NCBI GenBank assembly: GCA_033398695.1
Contig: CM065817.1
Location: 30,204,231-30,268,230 of the forward strand
Length of the DNA stretch: 64,000 bases
Source: Orobanche coerulescens
Taxonomy: Eukaryota > Streptophyta > Magnoliopsida > Lamiales > Orobanchaceae
Direction: 5' to 3'
Position 1 is the stretch's first letter. Each line of letters begins with the position of its first letter. Below, piece by piece: positions 57,062 to 64,000 of this stretch. A program made the translations under genes and the position numbers. Below the pieces are notes generated by a model. It had not been told where the DNA came from. It made no database searches and was given only the letters and a program-made list of their open reading frames with translations.

Positions 57062-58834
57062 TATTTAGTATATTTTGAGTAGTATTTTTATTAGTATTTT
57101 ATATATATAATTGTATGTTGTGTGATAATTTATTTGTTTTACCATATATTTATATTATTTCATTTTGTTAGAATTTTCTTTAATTTTATGTCATTTTTGG
57201 ATAATTAATTGGAATTAAATTATATCTGCAGGTTAACCAACCGGTACAAGATAAATCAATTGGTTCAAGGGTGATATTTTTACAAAATTCAAATATAGTC
57301 ACGACTGGTCTCACTTTATTCGTCTCGTCGAGACGATCGTTTTAAAAAAAATCATCTGAATCCGAGTTCGTATGAAGAAGTTATGACCGTTCGAAGGACA
57401 ATTAAATAGACGGACCATATTGTGCCACGTGTCAACACCTGATTGGACCGGAATTTCAACTCTGTACTAATGTCATCCATGACATCAGCACCCATGACAG
57501 CCGTGTATTATTATTGGGGGTGGGATTTTAAAATTGTAAAAATAATTATTTTTTTTTTTGATAACTAGGTGATCCCAACTTAGCCGGACTAATCCTAGTC
57601 CCTCAATGAACCCACTCCTAACCCATTGAGAGAAGTAAATCGCGAGTCGCTCGAGCAATTCCAGGGTTCCCAGTGCCTTTTCTGTACACTTCTGCGCACA
57701 AGGAGAAGCCCTTAACTGATTAATACCTCAGTTCCCAAAGACAGCTTCTGGAGAATACACGATTGGTCAAGACTCTCGGTTCCCAAAGAAGGAAATACTC
57801 CCACACTGCCGCTTGACGCGAGATTAAACATTGATTAGCGGTTGCTTGAGCTATCCCCGGGGAGCTAGAGGATCATAAAGAGAAAAACTTCCTCTTTCAC
57901 CTCCTTTGGTGGGGTTAGAACCCAAGACCTCTCCAAAGGAGTGTCTTGGGAGTAGGCGTCCTACCACTGGACCACCCACCCTTCCCAAAATAATTATTTT
58001 ATTGATTTTGAAGTAGTATAAATAGGGGATGAATGTGTAGTGTTTTAGGAGGAGAAAAAAGGAGAAAAAATAGAGAGATATTATTGTAAGGGAGAGAAAT
58101 AAAAATATTGTGTAATAAAATTATATTTGTGTAATAATATTATGGAATATTTATTTATTTGTATTGTTATTATGAGTGAGTAATTTTCTTTTACTGGGGT
58201 TATGATGAAACCATGTCTATATTATTATTAATATTTATATAATAATTCCAAATAAATATTTTTAACGATTATGATTTTCGCTTCAATAGGGGAATATTAT
58301 TTCATCAATTATATGACGTATTTTTGATAGTTATAAATTCCCCATTGCTTTGTGATTATTGATATTAGTTAATTTCTTTGATTATTTGTTTTCCATTAAA
58401 TTGGATACATATAATGCTTAGAAATTATATTTTTTAAGCGAAGAAAAATCTATATTTGAATTATAATTTTGTACTTATTGTCAAATCTATAGGAAAATAG
58501 TGAGATTGATTTCAGAATCTATTCCCTGAATTTCTTGGAATTAAAATATAAAATAAATAATAAATAGACATTGGTGGACACCCTAGTAAATTATTTAAAA
58601 TTAATTTATTTAAAATCTACTTAAAAATTACTGTTATTTATTGCAATTATTATAACCAATAAAAATCAAATTATTTGGGACTAGGTTAGAATTTAATATA
58701 ATTTGGTTCAAAACGATAGGACTATATTTACTTCACTATCATAGTCCTCCCTGTGGAATCGACCTTGCACCGCATATCTACATCGAACAAATCGTGCGCT
58801 TGCGAGTATTAGACTAAAGAATCAACCAACAACA
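57062..58834 (+). repeat. 3' LTR of D, with SINE inserted
   Basis: 1773 bases including the SINE. It starts TATTTAG where the other copy has TGTTTAG, so the terminal G has mutated. TATA box near 58018. Otherwise closely similar to 45474-46794, apart from a short GGAGAAAAAA duplication near 58050. Confidence 0.9.
57551..57986 (-). mobile_element. tRNA-derived SINE of about 436 bp
   Basis: Read on the minus strand from 57986: an A-box-like TGGTCCAGTGGTAGG (about 57975-57961) and a B-box-like GGGTTCTAACC (about 57922-57912), together an internal RNA polymerase III promoter. The 3' end is an A run (plus-strand T run, 57551-57559). Flanking TSD AAAATAATTATT (57539-57550, 57987-57998). The empty site is present in the other LTR near 45950. 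It is longer than most plant SINEs. No coding sequence. Confidence 0.82.
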
Positions 58835-59544
58835 GCTTTGCTCAATGTTGTTGTATAGTTTGATACCAAGTGGTTTGGTATTTATAGCCATTCTCCTCAA
58901 ACTAGCCGTTACTGCCAGTTTTAATTAGCGTGCGCTAGCCTTCTTGCGTAGCGTGCGCTATCGCGTGTTCTTGCCTGTTACGTATGTTATGTACATCATG
59001 TAGTGTATGTTACCGTCTTCCCGAATTAGTCCAGAGGCTACTGTCTCTCTTTGTTAACGTGCGCTAACATATCTTCTTAGCGTGCGCTAATAACACATCA
59101 TTGCCTGCGCCATATATCCGCTTGTACTTTTTGACTTCTGACTTGACTTTCTACCGAATTCCCAACGTTCTTATGTTTGAATATAGATGCTATTTCATTC
59201 ATAGCGTGCGCTATGTCTTATGTCAGCACATACGTCATCCTGTATTGAAAGTCTTCACAATGGTAATATTCCTTCGATAGCGTGCGTTATCCTTCCTTTG
59301 TAGCGTGCGCTATCTTGATCAGGTGACTTTACTTCAGGTAGATTTGGACTCATCTGATCTGCAGACAGGACCCATTAGCGTGCGCTAACTTTTGTGTCTA
59401 GCGTGCACTAGTTTTGCATTCTGAGCTACTTTTTGCGACTTTGTCTCCTTCGTTGTTTTGCTTCGCTTCTTTGTTGTTTTGCTTTGTTTAGTAACTTAAT
59501 TATCAAAACTCTTAAATGAATATTTGGAATAAAGTATTCCAACA

Positions 59545-60234
59545 GTGATCCAATGGCTCAAGTCAAATATTCAAGAGTAATCGAAAGCCTGATGTACATT
59601 ACGAATTATACATGGTCAGATTTGGCATTTGCTGTGAACAAGTTGAGCAGGTTCATAAGTAATCCGAGTAAAGAGCACTGAAATACACTGACTAGGGTTT
59701 TAAGATACTTAAAGTACACCATAAGTCATGGGCTATATTATAATAATTATCCTGCAGTTCTGGAAGGATATAGTGATGCTAATCGGATTTCAGACACGAA
59801 AGACTCTTACTCTACAAGTGGGTATATATTTACTATTGGCGGTGGAGCTATATCTTAAAAATCAAGCAAAAAAATTTGTATAGTCCGATCCACCATGGAA
59901 TCAGAATTTATAGCTGTAGATAAAACTGTAGAAGAAGCTGAATGGCTTCGTAACTTTCTTGAGGATATTCCATGTTGGAAGAAGCGTGTGCCCAATGTTA
60001 TGATCTATTGTGATAGCCAAGATGCAATTGGAAGTGCACAGAGCCTTATGTATAATGGTAAGTCTCGACACATTCTTCGGAGACATAATACCGTAGATAA
60101 TTGATCAAAAATGGGATTACATTTATTGACTATGTGAGGTCAAATATTAATTTGGTGGATCACTCACTAAAGGTCTAAATAGAGATCAATTTCATAAACT
60201 GCTAGAGGGAATGGGATTAAAATCCACATCTTGA
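59545..60234 (+). pseudogene. Copia A RT end and RNase H
   Basis: Resumes the RT after [50 protein letters not shown], then RNase H with [34 protein letters not shown] and CDSQDAIGSAQS. The longest open piece is 59895-60104. It ends near LEGMGLKSTS with TGA at 60232-60234. Stops are present at 59681 and 59856. Confidence 0.87.
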
Positions 60235-60782
60235 AAGAACGATCATAGTAGTAACCCAACCCTTGAAAACTGGAGATCCCAGAAATTTGCTTCAGTGGGA
60301 AAACAATGTTATGAAAGTTTTATTGAAAAGCCCTTACTAAGATCCATCCCTATAGAGCACTATAAATGCTGAGTCCTGTGTTTGTGGTGAGGTTAAGTCT
60401 CTAGACTTTTAATGGTTCCTTGTCCTTGAACAAGAGAAGTATTGCAGGGTACTTTACAAAAGGAGACCATCTATCTACGTGTGAGGATGGACCGCCTCGA
60501 ATAAACACTTAGAAAACTAAGATGTTGTCCATGGTCAAAACGGACACAACTATGAGAATGGAAGGTGTTGAGACATTAGTGTGTAAGAGTCGTTGACTCG
60601 GTATACACCAATGAGGATTAGTTCAAGGTACCGTGTCACTAAGTCGCTGGTATATCCGATGATATTTTACTAATAAAGGTTCAAAGCCACAAACTACCTT
60701 TCTCCATGCAGCAGTGTTTCACGAAAATTGGGTATGTGAGTCTGCATTCATGCATGTAATTATTTCTATTCATGTGAGGGAT
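60235..60782 (+). other. 3' untranslated region of copia A
   Basis: Non-coding, with no recognised motif apart from a short purine stretch (GTGAGGGAT) directly before the LTR, which may be a weak polypurine tract. Confidence 0.6.
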
Positions 60783-62225
60783 TGTTGGAAATTTATTTTA
60801 AAAAGATAAGTTTTGACTCAATTTAAATCAATTTAATGATGATAAAATATTAACTCTTCGGAATTAAATATTAAATTGTGAATCTAAGTTTCGAGAAGAT
60901 AAATGTAGGATTTTAATTTTCTCAAAACTGATTTTCGGTGAGTGGGAAATAAATGATCAAAGTAGGCCATTTAATTGAAATGGTGAAGAGGTAAAGTGGG
61001 TGTGAAAGATTATCCCATATTGGAAAATAAAAGCCTTCTTGACTAACTTATTAGCAAGAAAGTACATGGGTAGTTCAACAAGTAGTAGTATACACTAGTG
61101 GGCCAACAATGCAAAGACCACACGCGCACCGCGCCGCCCACCCGTAGGTCGGCTCGGCTCGGCTCGACTCAGGCACGGGCATGGGCGTGGGCGTGGGCTT
61201 GCGTTTAGTTCTTGGTTCTTGGTTCTTGGCAATTGGACTTTGGGCTGGACTTGAGCAACCTGGGCCTTGTGAGCTTGGGCTGTAACTATATTAATTTTTT
61301 GCAGCCAAGTCCAATGTCATCAGCCAGGTTTAAACTGCCGCTGATTTTTTAGAGGTTGAAAACCCAGCTGATTTTTGGATGTTGAAAACTTTTGGAGGTT
61401 GAAACCCATCTGACGGTTAGTGGTTGAAAGCCCAGCTGATTTTTGGAGGTTGGAAACCCAGCTGATTTTTGGAGGTTGAAACCCAACTAACTTTTGGAGG
61501 TTGAAACCCAACTGACTTTTGAAGGTTGAAACCCAACTGACTTTTGGAGGTTGAAACCCAGCTGACTTTTGAAGGTTGGAAACCCAGCTGAATTTGGAGG
61601 TTGGAAACCCAGCTGCAATCAGCCAAGTTTGGAAACCCAGCTGTAATCAGCCAAGTTGAAAACTCAGCTGATATTTGGACCCGACTGAAATGAGTAAGGT
61701 TGAGAACACAGCTTCTGAAATATGACTCTTCACACTCCATAGTGTAACGTCCGAATTAAATGAGATTATTTATGGAAGTAACTTTTCAGCTGAAGGTTTA
61801 AAGAGAATTAATGACATTTTAATCTGCAATTACACTCCACTTGATGGAGTGGTTTTTGGACCCTATAAAAGGGGTATTATGCATTTCATTTTATAACACA
61901 GCATAGAACGAAATACAAGCATACCATATAATGCAGTATATTTCCTTCTTGCTTTTCATGCCTAGCTTCCAGCACTTGAACGTTCGCCGAAGTTCTGAGT
62001 TTTGGAGAGCACCTAACTCAGAAATATAACAGTTGTATCTTGGGGACATATTGTCTGAGCCGTCTGCTCTTATACGGGGGCAAAATTGTCTTACGAAAAG
62101 AGTTCTACATATCTATGCTAAATTGTTATTTTTATTCGGTTCTTTAATTTACTAGAATTGTAATTGATTGCTTTTATTTGTAATTTTTATTGTAATTACG
62201 TTGTTGGAAATTCACGGAATCAACA
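60783..62225 (+). repeat. 3' LTR of copia A
   Basis: Begins TGTTGGAAATT and is read to end GGAATCAACA at 62225, giving TGTTG/CAACA inverted ends. The right end is inferred because the partner LTR is outside the window. TATA box TATAAAAGG at 61864-61872. A GC-rich tract with GGCTCG and GGGCGT repeats is at 61115-61200. A tandem repeat lies at 61325-61690. Confidence 0.7.
61325..61690. repeat. Tandem repeat of about 28 bp in the copia A LTR
   Basis: About a dozen copies of GAGGTTGAAACCCAGCTGA followed by (C/T)TTTTG, with length and base changes. They end some 170 bases upstream of the TATA box, so they lie in U3. Each unit contains the short palindrome CAGCTG or a variant of it. The long minus-strand frame here is only repeat translation. 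Confidence 0.8.
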
Positions 62226-62563
62226 ATTTCAATATTTATATATTACATTACATCAGCTTAATGAAGATTCAAGTTTGCTAATAATCAACTGAGAAAATGA
62301 TTAAAACAAAATGTAAAAAAAAAAAATTGTTTGGATCGTTTTGATAATTAAGCTTTTACTATTGCAGAATTTTGAGATAGAGGTTTTGCCAAGCTCCAAC
62401 ACAACTCAAACATATAGAGATTAGTACATTCAAGTCCGGTCAACAATACCTCCAGATTTAATATCAGAATGAAATATGAAACCCCACATGCCTGATTATA
62501 AAGCTTGGAAAAGCATAAAAATAAAAAGTAAGATTTGTTAGCATGATTAGATAAATTAATAAT
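62226..62563. other. Unassigned flank
   Basis: AT-rich sequence next to copia A. No coding, RNA or transposon signature was seen. Confidence 0.5.
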
Positions 62564-62736
62564 GCTACACACAAATGCACACACAAATTCACACTCCTAT
62601 TTTGTAGGGGTTGTAACCTGCATAGTAGGGGTTGTATACTACTTTATAGGTAGTACGAGTTGTGTAGGGGTACAATCCCTACTACGCAGTATACAAACCT
62701 TACAAAATAGGGATATGCATTTGTGTGTGCAGCAGC
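62564..62736. mobile_element. Foldback (MITE-like) element
   Basis: Two imperfect inverted arms of about 60 bases, 62564-62631 and 62673-62736, share CACACAAATGCA, CCTATTTTGTA and GTAGTAGGG blocks around a 41-base loop. No clear TSD was found, so the superfamily is not assigned. Confidence 0.6.
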
Positions 62737-62807
62737 TTTGCAGATAAATATAGTATAAGGCCGTAAAAACTAAAAAATAAAAAAGGCGTATCATACGGTC
62801 TTCATTA

Positions 62808-63532
62808 GGGGGGAGGGAGTGGGGCTCGGGTAAGGGAATCGGGTACCCTTACCCGAGCGGTAACACCGCCGCCGGGGCCTCGGGTAAGGCGGGCGGTGTT
62901 ACCATGCGGCTTCTGAAGCCGATCGGTGGGGGGGGGGGGGGTTGGTTTTGAAAATTTTAGCCGTTGCAACGGTTAGTTCAATAAAAAAAAAAAAAATCCC
63001 TATAAAATCAAACCTTTTCAACTCATTTTTTCAAAATAAAAACACACAAAACACAAATAAAAACACACACTAATATTTCAAACACGGATGGGCTTGCAAT
63101 AAGTTGTAGTTTCAACTTGTTTTAATTTCAACTTATGTAATGTTTTTTTTTTTAAGTTGTAGTTTCAATTTTTAAGTTGTAGTTTTTTTTAAGTATTATG
63201 TAATATTTTTATTTTTAATGAAATGGTATGTTTTTATGTAATGTTTTTTTTAAGTATTATGTAATGTTTTTATTTTTAATGAAATGGTATGTTTTTATGT
63301 AATGTTTTTTTTAAGTATTATGTAATGTTTTTATTTTTAATGAAATGGTATGTTTTTATTTTAATATTGTATGTGATTTTATGTATGAACAAAAAAAAAT
63401 CGGGTAGTATAGGTGACCACTCCCTCCACTTAGGGTAGTGTTAGGGTAGAATTGGATAGTTTTGAGTTGGAGGGTTTTTATTGGATAGAGGTGATGTGGC
63501 ACCTAGGATATTAGGTGACCACTCCCTCCCCC
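62808..63532. mobile_element. Non-autonomous PIF/Harbinger element
   Basis: 725 bases with TSD TTA (62805-62807, 63533-63535) and terminal inverted repeats GGGGGGAGGGAGTGG / GGGGGAGGGAGTGG. TTA plus G-rich ends are the PIF/Harbinger signature. The interior has a GC-rich left part with GGGTACCC and GCGGTGTTACC blocks, an A/T-rich centre and tandem repeats at 63190-63365. A second copy of the terminal sequence (GGTGACCACTCCCTCC) at 63411-63426 suggests an internal duplication. No transposase. Confidence 0.75.
63190..63365. repeat. About 62-bp tandem repeat, three copies
   Basis: Units contain AAGTATTATGTAATG, then TTTTTATTTTTAATG, then AAATGGTATG. The three copies are nearly identical apart from T-run length, so the expansion is recent. 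It lies inside the Harbinger derivative. Confidence 0.8.
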
Positions 63533-63535
63533 TTA

Positions 63536-64000
63536 AAGAAAATGTTTCTAATGGTGTGGGGGACGATAAAGCTCTCGGGATACTCGAAGTTTTTGAGGTA
63601 ATTTGTGCTTAATAATTGCGATGGACTCTCCAGTCAAATCCACTATTTTATGATCAGCAATCCTTCGCTTTTTGGAGATCACTTAATCCAAAAATTTTGT
63701 ATAATTTTGATACCTGTTCCAAAATAGTCTGTAAAATGAATATTAATGTTGATCTTTTTTAAGATTTCAAGAAATTTGAGGAATTGAGCATTAAGTTTAT
63801 TCTTTTTAAATTATTGGGGAAAGGAATAATATGAGATTTATGAGTAGAGTTAGAAGATATTATAGGCTTTTCTCAATCTTTCTGATTTAACATGGCTTGT
63901 CCCATCCTTTACTCGCCCGACACATTTATCCTCGATCCTCTCCTGTTGTCTAGGCTCCAATTTGCTAGTCTCTCCTTTTCAATTTAGGTGAGAGGTTGTC
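63536..64000. other. Unassigned right flank
   Basis: Moderately AT-rich. No long frame, LTR end or recognised repeat was seen. Confidence 0.5.

Larger units (their letters stand above)
45474..58834 (+). mobile_element. D: near-complete Athila element carrying two cargo genes
   Basis: LTRs 45474-46794 and 57062-58834. TSD GCTTT (45469-45473, 58835-58839). Order: Asp-tRNA primer site, AT-rich leader, gag, protease, RT, RNase H, integrase, a 188-codon unknown ORF, a LOG-like pseudogene, a 3' untranslated region and a polypurine tract. The unknown ORF and LOG copy occupy the place where Athila elements may carry an envelope-like ORF. Gag and protease have frameshifts, while pol is open for 677 codons. 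Overall base composition is much more AT-rich than the Tat elements. Confidence 0.92.
41084..59544 (-). mobile_element. C: Ty1/copia element with gag only, split by Athila element D
   Basis: The LTRs (41084-42849, 44940-59544) begin TGTTGGGGCAATATTGG and end TTCCAACA. TSD GTGAT on both sides (41079-41083, 59545-59549). The element reads right to left: primer site at 44925-44937, gag at 44882-43450, then a T-rich stretch and a polypurine tract (minus strand AAAAAGGGGGAGAT, 42850-42863). There is no protease, integrase or RT. A hAT MITE sits in the left LTR and element D in the right LTR. The gag organisation (two zinc knuckles far apart with a coiled coil between) suggests the SIRE lineage. 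Confidence 0.88.
44940..59544 (-). repeat. 5' LTR of C, split by element D
   Basis: The two halves are 44940-45473 and 58835-59544. They join exactly at the GCTTT target, giving the sequence seen in the other LTR near 41602. Minus-strand TATA box at 58879-58886. The palindromes corresponding to those in the 3' LTR are at 58925-59405. Confidence 0.88.
6944..62225 (+). mobile_element. A: outermost Ty1/copia element, split into four collinear pieces
   Basis: Four plus-strand pieces read in copia order: Gag zinc knuckle and protease (6944-7605), pre-integrase and integrase (32360-33156), first part of RT (40414-41083), rest of RT and RNase H (59545-60234). A 3' untranslated region and the 3' LTR (60783-62225) follow. 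The joins are exact at C (TSD GTGAT at 41079-41083 and 59545-59549) and nearly exact at B (ATATA versus ATAGA). The 5' LTR is outside the window to the left. The element carries many stops and an integrase deletion, so it is old. This is the oldest layer seen here. Confidence 0.85.

Noticed and set aside
57912..57975. Possible tRNA gene from A and B boxes
   Set aside because: The surrounding sequence does not fold as a tRNA, and it ends in an A tail with flanking TSDs, so it is a SINE.
61417..61740. Minus-strand 107-codon frame with repeated VSWVSTSK-like units
   Set aside because: Pure translation of the 28-base tandem repeat.
62820..62900. GGGTACCC and GGTGTTACC hairpins as terminators or riboswitch-like structure
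   Set aside because: They fall within the Harbinger derivative and are part of its GC-rich end.

Overview
This window is plant nuclear DNA, almost certainly from a eudicot, and consists nearly entirely of nested transposable elements. No intact host gene was found. The evidence is Ty3/gypsy elements of the Tat, Tekay (chromovirus) and Athila lineages, Ty1/copia elements, initiator-Met and Asp tRNA primer-binding sites, a tRNA-type SINE, hAT and PIF/Harbinger derivatives, and plant-style introns. All boundaries below were read from LTR ends, target-site duplications (TSDs) and resumption of reading frames. None was confirmed by computation.

Layout. The outermost element is a plus-strand Ty1/copia element (called A here). 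It is split into four collinear pieces: 6944-7605, 32360-33156, 40414-41083 and 59545-60782. Its 3' LTR is 60783-62225. Four insertions interrupt or abut it. (1) E1, a minus-strand Tat-lineage element (1-6943, left end outside the window), keeps gag and an antisense gene but has lost pol. (2) A plus-strand non-LTR retrotransposon (about 7606-32359) has an RT and an apparent restriction-like endonuclease. (3) B, an Athila-type element (33157-40413), has only gag and protease. (4) C, a minus-strand copia element (41084-59544, TSD GTGAT), has only gag.

The non-LTR element is itself split by a minus-strand Tekay chromovirus (11306-32158, TSD ACTAA). That chromovirus is split inside its integrase by E2, a minus-strand Tat element (13979-25781, TSD TTGTA). 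Element C carries a hAT MITE (42007-42521, TSD CTTATGTC) in one LTR. Its other LTR holds D, a nearly complete Athila element (45474-58834, TSD GCTTT). D carries a SINE (57551-57986) in its 3' LTR. The right flank (62226-64000) holds a foldback repeat and a PIF/Harbinger derivative (62808-63532, TSD TTA).

Most unusual content. Downstream of pol, element D carries two non-retrotransposon cargo genes. The first is an intact 188-codon ORF resembling the cysteine-rich nucleic-acid-binding proteins of carlaviruses. The second is a frameshifted, intronless copy of a LONELY GUY (LOG) cytokinin-activating enzyme, with its own TATA box. The two Tat elements carry an antisense gene with its own TATA box and an intron model that reads in frame across the splice junctions. 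Two unrelated elements (Tekay and C) have arrays of 11-12 short CG-containing palindromes directly upstream of the LTR TATA box. Three unrelated elements (E1, B, C) have lost pol but kept gag, which suggests mobilisation in trans by relatives.
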